The notes under the pieces were generated by a model. That model saw only the letters and a list, made by a program, of their open reading frames with translations, was not told where the DNA came from and made no database searches. The translations under genes were made by a program, and so were the position numbers. A stretch of DNA of 64,000 nt from Phragmites australis. Its lineage: Eukaryota; Streptophyta; Magnoliopsida; Poales; Poaceae. The DNA lies in the NCBI RefSeq assembly GCF_958298935.1, contig NC_084939.1:3363501-3427500 (forward strand). The letters are read 5' to 3'. Positions 1 to 14,905 of this stretch are shown here, one piece after another (position 1 is the first letter of the stretch; each line of letters starts with the position of its first letter).

Positions 1-660
1 TATATTCCGTTAAGCCAGTAGTAGAATTACTTGTGTTGTACGGCAAGCCCTTATGCCAAAGCTATGAGCATGTAATGTTTCTTCTTTTTTTGTGTTTAAT
101 AATAAAACCTCACGTTAGTTGTTCGAGGTGTATATCAGACAAGTTAAGAAAAAAGATTCCAACGGTTGCTTGCATTCATAATCATCATCATTTTCTTTAG
201 CATGTTACTTTAAACTTTTATATATAGTATATATGGTCCTTTTCTCCCTACACAGAACCTCTCAACTCTATTGATCTGATTTGGTGCAAGAACAATAGAC
301 CCTCGAATCCCTTGCATATGAGGAAGGTGGGAGGAACCGAGGAAACACTCCTTGTTACAATAGTAATCGGGACTAAAAAACTCCAATTGAATTCCCAATC
401 TCCGGCGTCCGACAGAATCTGCTTCAGCAAGTGTCCACACAAATAAAAATACTCGAATCCGCAAAAATAAGCCATGAACGCAACAGAACTGATTGAAGAG
501 AAACTGACGAAAATACCTGGCCACGTCTCGGCTGGGCTGCTGCCTTGTGTCTGAGAATTCTCCTACTGTGTGTCTCGGGACATCGTTAAGCTTCTTTAAT
601 TTGTTCAAAGCTGGTGGACAGCCTTGTGTCTGAAAAAAGAAGCCTTCCAAATTAACCAAA
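1..660. other. Intergenic DNA, no gene recognised
   Basis: I see no coding sequence I can support. A 149-codon open frame on the minus strand (210-659) has no recognisable motif and no gene-like codon use. The stretch is AT-rich and contains one AATAAA at about 100, which could belong to a gene left of the window. Confidence 0.4.
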
Positions 661-695
661 AAGAGGGGCGTGCTAATACTACGATAAACTCGTAG

Positions 696-703
696 TATTT
701 AAA
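696..703 (+). promoter_or_regulatory. TATA box of the DUF4220 gene
   Basis: TATTTAAA lies 60 bp upstream of the ATG at 763, at a normal distance for a plant core promoter with a short leader. The position of the transcription start is inferred. Confidence 0.5.
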
Positions 704-762
704 GGAGAGGGAGGGACGAGCTCGGAGATATCCCCAGCAAGGCGCGCGCTAGAGTTGAGAGC

Positions 763-4599
<3,837 letters not shown>

Positions 4600-4747
4600 C
4601 GGTCACATGATGCGCTGGGCAGACGAGAGATTTTCGTCCCGCCGCTTTGTTTCCCTTTTCCTGCACATCATTTGTTTCAGCGTGTTTCTTTCACGAATTT
4701 ATGTTGGTGCTGTTCGTCCTTCTGCCATTTCACTTGTTCTGCTGGTC

Positions 4748-4753
4748 AATAAA
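4748..4753 (+). other. Polyadenylation signal of the DUF4220 gene
   Basis: AATAAA lies 149 bp after the stop codon in AT-rich sequence, a plausible plant 3' UTR end signal. Confidence 0.5.
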
Positions 4754-4759
4754 AATGTT

Positions 4760-5324
4760 ATGTAATAGCTGTTCGTTTGTACTTTGTGTCACCTACGTAT
4801 ATTATTGTGGTTTGGTCATCCTGTTCACAGTTCACACATTGGCCAAGGATCCAAACGGCATTTAACTTTTTTTGTGAGAAATATGAAACCAATTGTTTTG
4901 CGCTTTCAAAGGTGCAAACTTCTGTTTTGCCCTTGGATTTCTTCGTACAAGCATGAACACTTAGCAGTGGGTTCAACGTTCTGAGTGCACTGCAAATTAC
5001 ATTCGACACGACAACATGTCTTATTCAATATTTTTAACCCATTGTAAAGAACATCCATTTTACTACCCCCACTGTTCATTTTGTCCATTCAACTCACCAT
5101 ACAAAATTTCATCTCATTTTACTACCCTTAACTATTTAAAGTGGGAGTTTTTTTTTTATCCCTGATGAATATTGCCATTTTTGTTTATCCTCGTACAAAT
5201 ACTGTTTTTGGTTCAAATTTTGTGATGTGATAGACATGGCAGATTATGTTAGAAAAATATTTCAGAATTTTTTGGTTATTTTCATAAGTTGGGAGTTCTT
5301 TATGTTTACCCCGTACGCCGTGGG
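4760..5324. other. Intergenic AT-rich DNA
   Basis: I see no gene and no element end that I can define. The stretch lies between the 3' UTR of the DUF4220 gene and the decayed gypsy integrase. Confidence 0.4.
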
Positions 5325-5880
5325 AGAAGAGATGCTATTTGGGTTTATGTGCATTGATCGAGTAAGGTAGCATATTTTATACCTTTCCATTCCACAAGTT
5401 CGCCGGTGACTTAGCACTGATTTACATGCGAGAGATATTATAATACCCCGCTACATTATTCTTGACATAGATGCTAAGTTTGTTTCTAAATTATGGGGTA
5501 ACTTGTAGAGTGTCTTGCATATTCAATTGAACCTTAGCGCTGCTTTTCACCCTCAGATAGATAGATAGTCTGAGCATACCATTCAGGTCTTAGAGGATAT
5601 GCTAAGATTATATGTCTTATCTTGGAAAGACAGTTGGGAGGAACATTTGCTACTTAGTGAGGTTTGCCTGTAATAATAGTTACATTATGGTATTCGCTCC
5701 GCACCTTTTGAAACTCTTATAGCAAAAGAAGTTCATATCACCATTTTGCTACGATGCAGTAGGTGAGAAGGCAGTTTGGGACTAGATTGGGTTCAACAGA
5801 TGACTGAGCATGTGACTAAGATACGTCAATACATGAGAGTTATGCTGATGTTAGGATATGGGATTTGGAGTTCGAGAAAC
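5325..5880 (+). pseudogene. Ty3/gypsy integrase core, left half of a split element
   Basis: Conceptual translation across several frames gives integrase landmarks in the right order: a DAIWV-like start, YFIPFHSTS, LALIYMREI, AKFVSKLWGNL-like sequence, then SAAFHPQ followed by TIQVLEDMLR, SWEEHL, a SAPFET segment near the usual APYE position, and finally SYADVR and DLEFE. Frameshifts and stops interrupt it, so it is a relic. It ends abruptly at DLEFE, just before the GD-[HQ]-V-LKVSPTKG segment that normally follows. That following segment is found 6 kb away at 11845-12145. Confidence 0.8.
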
Positions 5881-7178
5881 CAAGAGGATATGTACCTTGT
5901 TTTTTATGTGATGCATCACTGATATAGTTTAAGTTGAGTTGAATTTAGTTTGTATGAGCATGTCTATATATCACAATGCATGATTATGATTATGACTAAC
6001 TAGAGATGGAGAGAAATAGAGTTTGAAAAGCTTGTGTGCTTGTCCTACGATATATAGATGATGGATGCAACTTGACGGTCGACTGCAGGATGATCGGAGC
6101 TAAGTGGGGTGCTTGGTGCCGAACGATCAAGAAGGTCGGGCGGAGTCAAGGGTGATCCTAGCTGTACACGCGGAGACAAAGCAAAGCTTGATAAGGTAGA
6201 TGAAGATGGTGTGTTGACAAAATCAAGCGAAAGAGATGCTAGTGCAAGTGACAAGGCGGTCCAAGGGATCGAAAGTGGGAGAGACTTGCCAGTGATTGAG
6301 ATAGCAAGACAGAATACACGTGTTATTATCAGGAAGGTTACTTAGGATGTAAGTATCTAGAAAACTTGGCATCCAATAAATTTAAGTTACTTATAATTCA
6401 AGAAATTTAGGTTACTTGGGAGGCAAGTAATCTAGGAAACATGGGAGGCAAGAAAGCTCCCAAGGCCTATAAAAATGAGGGGAGGGCTGTGAGAGCATCA
6501 TTGAGTCATCCATTTGAGAGTTGAGTTCTAGGATTTTAAAAGAGAAATAGAGGAATGTTTCGTCTATAATTTTGATGAGAGCTGTGTATCTAAAACCACT
6601 TTGTAATCAGCTAAAAATAGGGTGTTCCTTTGCAAGTAATAAATATTGTGTTGCATCTTACCTGTGTGTTTATCTCCTTCTAGTTTTCCTCTCTAGGTTC
6701 CCTTGCATGATTGCAAGTTTTTTATTTATTTTTGTGTGATTTTCGTTTTTGTTGGAGAGCTGGATTTTTCCATCGTGTTGAATTTATTCTTCTTATTTCT
6801 AGAGGGATAAAAATCATTTATAAGTTGGTTATGAACTATCCCTTACCTCTAGATTCATCAAATTGGAGAGCTTCTTCACCCGGTGCCTAGTTCTTTGGAT
6901 TTGAGTGTTTCCTCGTCGAGTTGCAAGTTTTTGTGAGCTATGACACTTGGAATGGTTTTATATGAAATTTAGGGTTCAGATCCATCCATTGGAGCTATGA
7001 TTAAAACTATCCTTTTAGAGATGTTCGGTGCCATTTATTCTTGTTTCTCTCAGTTTCTTGCTTCCATTTTTATTTGAGGCGCATTAGGTGAAAGATTAGG
7101 ATAGCCTATTCACCCTCATCTAAGAATTTAGTAAGGCTCCTATTCACCCCCCCCTCTAGTTGTCTTATCAGTCCTACA
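5881..7178 (+). repeat. 5' LTR of the copia element (left end uncertain)
   Basis: The LTR has a core promoter TATAAAAA at 6468-6475, an AATAAA signal at 6638-6643 and a CCTACA end at 7178 next to the primer binding site. The last 110 bp recur at about 11190-11296. The left end could be anywhere from 5880 to about 6040. Confidence 0.6.
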
Positions 7179-7180
7179 AT

Positions 7181-7192
7181 TGGTATCAGAGC
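7181..7192 (+). promoter_or_regulatory. Primer binding site, tRNA-iMet type
   Basis: TGGTATCAGAGC, the usual plant Ty1/copia primer binding site, lies 2 bp after the LTR end. Confidence 0.85.
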
Positions 7193-7254
7193 CAAGTTTG
7201 ATCACTAGTTGACTTCAATCGGTTTTGTGATCCGTATGCGAGAATAGAGAGAAA

Positions 7255-8642
7255 TAGAAAAATATCGTTCTTTGAGGGTCATGACTATTCGTATTGGAAG
7301 GTGTGCATGAAGTCTTATCTCTTAAGCCAAGTTCTATGAGACATCAGAACCCCCATTTACCCCCATTTATATGATTTAAGGATACATAAAGCAGATTTTT
7401 TTTTACTTTAATTTAATTTAAACTAGACTTTTGACCTTGAGCTCAGAGGATTAGAGCACGTGGCTATATGGGAAATTGTTGACTCCAACTATGAAATTCC
7501 TACTGCTCATACTTCTTAGGTCCAAACTGATCAATATGAGGCCAACAATAAGGCTAGGAATATCTTGTTCACCACTCTAAGTCGTAAAGAGTTTGATAGG
7601 ATCAACACCTTCACACTGCTAGAGAGATTTGGTCTACACTTAGTGTTTTTCATGAGGGCACAAACCAGATTAAGACTAGGCGTCAGAGCACTTATAATCA
7701 GGAGTATCAGATGTTTGTGCAGGGTCCCATAGAGTCTTTAGATGTTATGTTTGCGAGGTTTGTTGTGATTGTGAGCAATCTTAGAGCCACCGGGATTTTG
7801 CCTTATTTTGATTATAAGAGGGCGATCAAGCTTTTCTATGCTCTTGACTGTAGAATTTGGGAGATAAAGATCTCTATCATTGAGGAGTCCTCTAGCTATG
7901 ATACTCTGACCTATGATGTGTTGTTAGCAAGCTTAAGTCCACAGAGATAGCCAAGACGGGTAGGATAGGTCTATGAAATCCCCTGTCCCAGAGCACGGTG
8001 TTGGTTTTAGGATCTAGTAGTGGCAGTCAGGCGGAAGGTGGGTTTCCTTGTGCCATTCCTTCACTTTGTGGTTGTGCTTTGTCTTCTTTGATCTCTATTA
8101 TAGAACATCAGGTGAATGGACTTGATGATGAAGATCTAGCATTGATTGTGAAGAAATTTACCCACTTCTATAACAATCATCAAGACCGGAGGAGAGACGG
8201 TCTTTGTGCTTGCTATGAGTGTGGTGACATCACTCATTTCAAAGCGGACTGCCCCAAGCTCAAGAAGAAGGGAGACAACAACATTGACTATGATAAGCAC
8301 CTGAAGAACAAGAAACCTTTCTACAAGAACCATGACAAGATGGCCAAGAAGACGACTTCACGATCATTTATGGCGGTGCTCAGCGACATTGACACTTCCT
8401 CAGGTGAGGATAAGAGCTCAAAAGAGGAGGAGCAGCTTGTGAAGAACAAGAAGGAGAATAAGGACTTCACCCGCCTATGCTTCATGGCGGGTGAGAATGA
8501 TGACCTCGAGCCTGATTTACCTGAGGTACAACCATCTTATAATCAATTTTCTATTGAGGTAGATCGTTTAACTGATGCGCTGATTAGTCAAGATAGGTTG
8601 GTTCATAGTGTGGCTAGAGAGGTTAAGGAGCTCAAGTATTAG
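7255..8642 (+). pseudogene. Copia gag remnant with CCHC zinc knuckle
   Basis: An N-terminal gag segment (FEGHDYSYWK) is followed after stops by a 79-residue piece (7711-7950) and a 214-residue piece (7998-8642). The larger piece carries the knuckle CYECGDITHFKADC (about 8211-8252), a CX2CX4HX4C motif, then a lysine-rich and an acidic segment. This layout fits SIRE/Maximus-type copia elements. In-frame stops and frame changes show that it is dead. The reading breaks off at 8642, where a second LTR was inserted. Confidence 0.75.
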
Positions 8643-8648
8643 CTATAG

Positions 8649-9634
8649 TGTTTGGCGTCTGAGCTTGAGTGGAGTTCTAATGGCTAGTTTTCACTGCTAT
8701 ACATACCAGATGGTTTGGTGTTTGTACTGCTATTGGCACTGGATCATCCGGTGTTCATAGTCTGTTGTAGCTATTGGAGCAATGGCTAGTGTGTGGGGTT
8801 GAGGCTATAAATACTCCTCACTCGGCTATTGGAGCGTAGTGGAGTCCAGAGAAGCATATATACACCTAAGAAAACATCCAAGCCACCAAAATGCTTAAAG
8901 TGATCATCCAAGGTAATTAAGTATAAGATTAGAGAGTGATTAGTGCTATTAGGCCTATAGAGAGTTGTTGCTAGTTGTTGCTATCTAGAGAGTAGATCAA
9001 TGAGTAATCCTACATTGTACATGTGGTATGCCGACATTTTAGAGTCTTGGTGACTCACCGGCACCGTGATCCTTGGTGGCTCATGCTTGTTGACCCTCTG
9101 ACTTGGTGCGGAGCGGCAGTAAGACGCTTGTACAGGGACGTGGAAAACCTTGCCTTGATGGCTCAATCTCCGAAGTGAAGACGATAGTAAGTGATCGGAA
9201 GAGAGACTTGTGGTTAGGCCATGACTTGGTGGCTCATCTTGCATGAGGTCTTGGTGGCTCAAGAGTCGTGGTCGGAAGAGTCTTGGCGACTAGGACTATA
9301 TCCTTGGTGGAGCTCCAATGCGGAATAGGGTGGTGTTTATGCCATTGATACCACGAGATAAAAATCTCTTTTGCCGAGTTTGCTCTCTCTACCATCTTTA
9401 CATTTTTGTATTTACATACTTGCAATCTACCTTTGCGTATTTACATTCCTAGAGTAGTTTGCTAGGATTGACTATAGTTTGCAAACATTTTGATCGATAG
9501 AGTGGACATACTAGATAAACCTAGAGCACATTTAGATAGAAATTGATATAGATTTATCTTGTAACGTTTTTAGAGCCAATTAGATTTAAGTATCCTAATT
9601 CATCCCTCATCTTAAGACATCACTGATCCCTACA
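8649..9634 (+). repeat. Solo LTR of a second copia element, nested
   Basis: About 985 bp of LTR-like sequence interrupts the gag coding region. It contains TATAAATA at 8806-8813 and a 3' end resembling the ends of grass SIRE/Maximus LTRs (TAATTCATCCCTC, then CACTGATCC). No primer binding site or internal domain follows; instead gag-like coding resumes at about 9641. A clear target duplication is not visible, so both ends are approximate. Confidence 0.6.
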
Positions 9635-11100
9635 CAAACTTTGCATGCTCAAGTTGCCAACCGGCTTGAGACTGCTAAGAAGAATCATTTTGAAGAGGAG
9701 TCTAGACCCACTCTTTTAGGTGCTTGCAAAAATTGCTCTTTGCTCGCAAATGATATTGGAATAAAATTCAAGTGCATTAAGAAGTTAGAGTCTAGGTTGA
9801 AGAGTGTTGGGTGTTCTAAGGATGTGTAACTGAATTGTTCTACCTGTATCATCTTTAAGGACAAATTTAGCTGGGTAAGATAGCAAGTTCAGAAGCTCAT
9901 GGCTGAAAATGAGTACCTCCTTTCTCTTGTGGAGAAGTGCTCAGAAGGCAAGGGCAATATGGATTTGATTTTAGCCAAGAGTAAGATATGTGCAGATAAG
10001 GTAGGATTAGCTCTAGGTTTGGGTTATAAAGTACTTTTCTACTAAATTCATTTTTGGTATAAACACTAAACGAAGGACAGGGTTGAGGGAGTGGCTTACA
10101 ACATGCTTGACAAGACTGTATTCACTACATCTAGTGCTCTTGAGACTGAAAAATCTAAAATCATTGATACACAGCTTGTGCTAGAAAAGAAAAATCCCAT
10201 ACCACAACCTATGATGAGAGAGCTTGCTTAAACACAACCCAGGAGAGCTCCTCAGCTTGAGCGGAAAGCCCTTATGAGAGATTCTAGAGTGATCAACAGG
10301 CCAGTTCTTGAGAGACGCTATTTTTGCATTTACTGTTAGAGAAAGGGTCACCTAGTTGAGTTCTGCTTTTGTCACATGAGAGATGAGCAACGTGAGTGGG
10401 AGTGGAGCACTTGGGATATATTTCGTCATTCTTTTGGTGTACACGAGCCTTTTCTTTGTCCTCACTCATGGGTTTTTGACGCTTTCCAATTTCCTTCTAA
10501 AGGTGGTGTCCGATATAGACCATACTATGGTACCTATGATTTTGGTCCGTGTGTCAGAGGTTTTGAGTCACATCATTTTGGCAACCCACATTTTCCCCAT
10601 CTTGGTACCTACGCCCAACATGTTGGGTCAGATTTACATACCTATTTTTACTCTTTCTCCTCGAGTGATTTGATGCTAGATTCCCAAGAAATTTCTAACT
10701 TACCCCATCACTGAGTATTCAGGATCTTCTTACTTTGTGTAAGAGGCAGGTGGAGGCTTGGAGAACAAGTTGCTCATTCACTTCGGTTATTCGTGCCATA
10801 TGACTAGGGATGCATCAGAGTTCTCTAGCCTCACCCTGAATAAGCGGCATGAGTATATCACATTCGAGGATGACGGAAAGGGAATAGTAAAGGCCAAATG
10901 TACAATAAAGGTAAGTGTGAGTTTTACTCTTAAAGATGTGACTTTGGTGAAGCATCTGAGTATAATTTGCTTTCTGTATCTTAGTTATTGGATGAGGACT
11001 TGAAAGTGTGCTTCAAGCACGATGCTTCTTGAGTTCTTGATTCCTCAAGCATTTTAGTTTGTTAGATTACTCGAGTTAGGAAAGCTTTTAGAGCCAATTT
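9635..11100 (+). pseudogene. Copia gag-protease remnant, continuation
   Basis: After the nested LTR, a gag-like segment (ACKNCSLLANDI) continues. A second CCHC-like motif follows at about 10330 (CIYC, then H and C after a stop), then a tyrosine- and phenylalanine-rich stretch. Last is a protease-like segment (10758-11003) with HFGYSCHMTRD, EYITFEDDGKG and SFTLKDVTLV. The catalytic Asp position reads HFG instead of the usual DSG, so the protease site is lost. Coding dies out soon after and is followed directly by the 3' LTR fragment. Confidence 0.7.
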
Positions 11101-11296
11101 TTCTGAGTTTTCTGGTTCTTCTTGGTGTTTAATTGCTTGACCTTATTCTAAGATCTGGAAGATTAAGTTTGGTTCTTCTCGGTGTCAGATTACGTTTTTA
11201 TTTGAGGCGTGTCGGATGAAAGATTAAGATAGATCATCTAAGAATTTGGTGAGGCTCCTATTCACCATCTCTCTAGTCACCTTTCTCTGTCCTACA

Positions 11297-11440
11297 GAGT
11301 TTCAGGTGGGTGATCAGGTGACTGTGTGCAGATAGTAATGCAGAGGCTAGAGGTAAACTCTTGTGCGGTTGTATCAGTTTGATGTAATGATAATAGTTAA
11401 TAAAGCTCCCTTTTCAAAAATAAAAAAGGTGAAAAAAGGA
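11297..11440 (+). other. Possible retroposed 3' end
   Basis: The stretch ends in TTAATAAAGCTCCC followed by an A-rich run, as the 3' end of a LINE or a processed transcript does. Its origin is unknown. Confidence 0.25.
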
Positions 11441-11480
11441 TCCTTATTTATTATTTCCTTCCTTTATCTATATTCATACA

Positions 11481-11625
11481 GAATCAGGATTCACTAAGGC
11501 AGAAATAAAGCATTGGGTCCGCAGGATTTATCACTACTTTAGCGGTTCTCTCAATAAAACAAGTCAGAATCAATTGGCAAGGGGTCGACGATTACGGGAA
11601 TTGCTTAAACAATCCCAATCAAAAA
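11481..11625 (+). pseudogene. Chimeric plastid DNA: rpl23 joined to atpA
   Basis: 11481-11519 encodes ESGFTKAEIKHWV apart from its first codon boundary, a segment of plastid ribosomal protein L23. After about 18 bp, 11538-11620 encodes a stretch ending NQLARGRRLRELLKQSQ, the C-terminal region of plastid ATP synthase alpha (atpA). The mitochondrial alpha subunit differs here, so the source is plastid. These two genes are not neighbours in plastid genomes, so the pieces were joined during or before insertion into the nucleus. Neither piece can be functional. Confidence 0.75.
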
Positions 11626-11844
11626 AATTCAGGTGTTCTTGCCCGATAATAAGCACTAGCAGGTTGGTGAAACAAGTTCTTACTAATGGGAAAAAGGGAG
11701 GGTTGAATGTGGGTATTATAGACCGTATTGTTACTCTTGCTACCATCAGGATAGATCTGTCCTCGTAGTTTTTGGTCTGTGAAGATGTGTTGTTAGGTGC
11801 TCCATTTTTTCATTGGAGACAAACCTCAACCTGTGCTCGAGAGA

Positions 11845-12145
11845 TAGCTCTCCTGATGATCAGATAGTTCTCAAGATATCTCACACCAAGGGCATTGTGA
11901 GATTTGATATCAAAGAGAAGCTTTGCCCGAGATGCACGAGTTGGAAAATTGGCTTATCGATTGGAGCCTCCAGAATTGATGAAGTGTTTTCATGACGTAT
12001 TTCATGTTTTCATGCAGCGATTATTTGAGAGATCCAAAATATCATATAACAACCGAGCCGTTGACCATTAAACAAGATTTAACATTGAGGCTTGTCCTTT
12101 GAGGATTCTGGTGGAGTCTGAGATTGTGATGAGGCATAGGACACT
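11845..12145 (+). pseudogene. Ty3/gypsy integrase C-terminus, right half of the split element
   Basis: Translation gives DQIVLKISHTKGIVRFDIK, then LCPRCTS, and in another frame HDVFHVFMQRL and LRILVESEIVMRHRTLR. These match the GDHVFLKVSPTKG, the HNVFHVS and the LPVRILD segments at the end of gypsy integrases. It continues exactly where the piece at 5325-5880 stops. Frameshifts make it a pseudogene. Confidence 0.75.
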
Positions 12146-14639
12146 CAGGTATGTCCAGATGCTGATTGAATAATATATGCATTATTTCATAGCATAGTCA
12201 ATAGCCAAACTTAAAACAAATGTTGTGGAGACAAGCACGGACTAAACTATTTCCACAGTAAATTAAGCAATGTTTTGTCTGTTAGGGGTCTACGTGTGGC
12301 GTGGTGTTAAGGGTGGATTTTACGGGAATGTTGATGGTTGCTGTTCATTTGCTGTTGCTACACTGAGCTTAATGCTATAGCTAAAAAACTGACCAGCACC
12401 TGAAACATGACGAGCATCCCACGAGTGCAGGATCGGTGCCAATTTTTACCCATTTATCATTTCGGATTCGGATCAGGTTGGGACTAGCGGGTTTTGGATA
12501 TGTATGGTTTTACTCCGTCTGGAGTTGATCCGATCATTGCCATCTCTACTTGAAAGGTAGAATGCCACTAATAGAAGTCTTGCAAATTGTTAAATCCACT
12601 CTAATGTGATATATAGCCATATGACCATCTGTGTTTGCTAATCAATGAAGGGAAAAGAAAACACCAAAGCAAGTCGTGCAAACAATCGTACCGAGAATGA
12701 CTGCCCCGCAATACATATATCGTCTAGATCAAAGTTCCATCTGATGCAACGTGGATCCAGTGACAAGCGTAGACACCATAGGGTATTTGATTGGTTTGAA
12801 GAATTTGACGGTGATGAATCATCCCATTCTAACTCTGAATCTAATCCTAACAATTTATATGGATAAAAAATGGGACTCTACACACAGCAGAAGCACCAGC
12901 TTTGAGGTGTTGCGGGCGCCCATCCTCCCCTTCGGGACTACGTTGGAGGTGCTCTTAGACTATCTTTTGTGTTGTGCTATCCAACTCAGCCCATATATGG
13001 AGCTCTTTATTTTAATTTGAGAGGGTAGCTCTAGCTTTTTGTTTTTTTAAGACTTGACCGAATATATTCATAAATTTCTTGCCAATTTGTGTTGTAGAAT
13101 TCATTCACATGCTCTCCTAGCAGCTGGATCTACATTCAAAATATAAGGGCTTTCTCCCTGAGAAACATTTTTTAAAGACTTGACCTAATGATTCTGTAGT
13201 ACAATGACTTCTGACATACTTACCTACTCTGTTTTCATGTCATTGCACATCTCGTGCGCATAAGACATTTTTACTTAGAGCATTTATTCTTTGTAAATAT
13301 ATCTTCTTTCTAATTGGGCCTGATAACACTCCTGTTAGTCTTCTCGTCAAATATGCATGACCAATAAACTGTAGAGTTATCTCTTGCAATCCAACATTTG
13401 ACTTTCTTTTAGAATTAGTCGTACACACACACATATATATAGAAGTGTTGCGTGCAAAACACAGTGAATCACGAGTTGCCTTCTTGTGGTCGTTGAGGAC
13501 TCTCTGTCCTTCCTCTCTTACCACGTCGATGTCTTTCACTAACGTTCCATGCTCACAACCACTCGATCCGTGCTTACGTTACGTCCGCGGTACAGTGAGC
13601 TTTACATTGCATGCTCCCATTGCGACCATATGATATGCTGCTCCGCTTAAAAATATATGATGTCTTTTATTTTTCACGATTTCCGACATGAAACATGTTT
13701 CAGAGGATAAATTGTTGGCTTCTGCATTTGAAGCCATGTGAATTTGTTACTAGGATATTTTAAGAATGACTATCATTTGTTTTGATCGGTAAGTATGTGA
13801 TTTGTTTATGAAACTCTTTGTTTATATCATAATGTTATTCTTAATTGATTTCTGGTCGCATATTATTATGATGATATATAAGATCAATACATGTATTGAT
13901 TGATGATTATGTTTTATGGATCATAGGTATAGAGATACCAGGTTAATAATGTGAACATTTATATTAGGGAGCATAATATTGGATAGACCCACCTTGAAAT
14001 ATTGTTAGGATTGTTATTATGATATGCCATCAGTTATTATCATAAATGGTATACCGGCAGGATCCTTAGATCTGAGATCGTCATTGATTCTCAGAATATG
14101 TAGTGACATAATTTGGGGCTGTCAAACGCCATTTCATAACTGGTTAGTCATAAAGGTAGTTTTCGAGTTTATCATGAAACATGTCGTGGGGTGTGAGCTA
14201 GTTAGATGATCTAATTAGATCACGAGGCTCTAATTAGTAGGGGTTCAGAGTTGAAACTACCGCCATCAAGGTATGATAGGATGGTGATTATAGCTTATAC
14301 TTTATAAAGTATCAATAACTTTTATATTAAAGATTTGGGGTAATGTTTTCTTTTTTGTCTTGATTATCGTACCTATAGTTTTCAAATTAACGGATTTAAG
14401 GAAGCTTATCGTATATTATGCATTGAAAATTTTATATTATGAATTATAACTATTTGCTACTAAGATAGTATTTAATATATATCTAGCTAAGGCCTGAACA
14501 TTGATATGTTCTTTAATCTTTATATTTGAATATTTACCGTCATAATCATTAACAACATTAGCCTTATATGTAATTGTTTTCATAAATAGAATTCATTTAT
14601 TATGTTTAAATACCGTCTTCGCCATCAACAACATTAGCC
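12146..14639. other. Repeat-rich DNA without a recognisable gene
   Basis: Short open frames (for example 12645-12866 and 13445-13633) show no motif. The part at about 13950-14300 reads like the non-coding internal region of a grass LTR retrotransposon, but I cannot define its ends. Confidence 0.4.
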
Positions 14640-14905
14640 TTAGACTGCGCAAGAGCACCAATCAGCCGATCGAGCTGCTTCAAAACAGATTCCAAATACA
14701 AAGACGGTCGTCCCACGACTGGATCAGAGGTCACCGGGCTGATTGTCGCCTTGCTCCTTGCTGGAAAGCACACGAGCTCCGCCACTAGTACGTGGACGGG
14801 AGCTTGCCTTCTCAGCCATCCAAGGTACTTGGCGGCTGCTGTCGAGGAGCAAAAGCAAATCATAAAAAAAATATGGACACGGTATAGACTACAATGTCTT
14901 AGATG
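14640..14905 (+). pseudogene. CYP51 exon 2 fragment
   Basis: The fragment is homologous to 25385-25635 of the intact CYP51 gene. Landmarks are SKYKDGRPTT, then EVTGLIVALLLAGKHTSSA (the I-helix) and TSTWTGACLLSH. It contains only this 265-bp slice of exon 2. A frame break precedes the first landmark and the reading ends after AVEEQKQIIKK. It abuts the first hairpin of a CACTA-like element and may have been carried by it. Confidence 0.85.

Larger units (their letters stand above)
5881..11296 (+). mobile_element. Ty1/copia element, internally deleted, inserted in gypsy integrase
   Basis: The element consists of a long 5' LTR ending at 7178, a tRNA-iMet-type primer binding site at 7181-7192 (TGGTATCAGAGC), decayed gag with a CCHC knuckle, a second CCHC-like motif, a protease remnant, and a short 3' LTR fragment (about 11190-11296). 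That fragment shares the ends of the 5' LTR (TTTTTATTTGAGGCG and AGGCTCCTATTCACC). Integrase, reverse transcriptase and RNase H are absent. The left end is not certain because the TG terminus and target duplication are not clear; 5881 is set by where the interrupted gypsy sequence stops. Confidence 0.7.

Noticed and set aside
11298..11330. Continuation of the gypsy integrase (EFQVGDQV) right after the copia 3' LTR
   Set aside because: It could be the true junction, but the match is only eight residues, and the better continuation with SHTKG lies at 11845.
11574..11768. Small protein containing LARGRRLRELLKQSQ
   Set aside because: Only the first part is plastid atpA; the rest is unrelated sequence and no promoter or start is present, so it is a fragment and not a gene.
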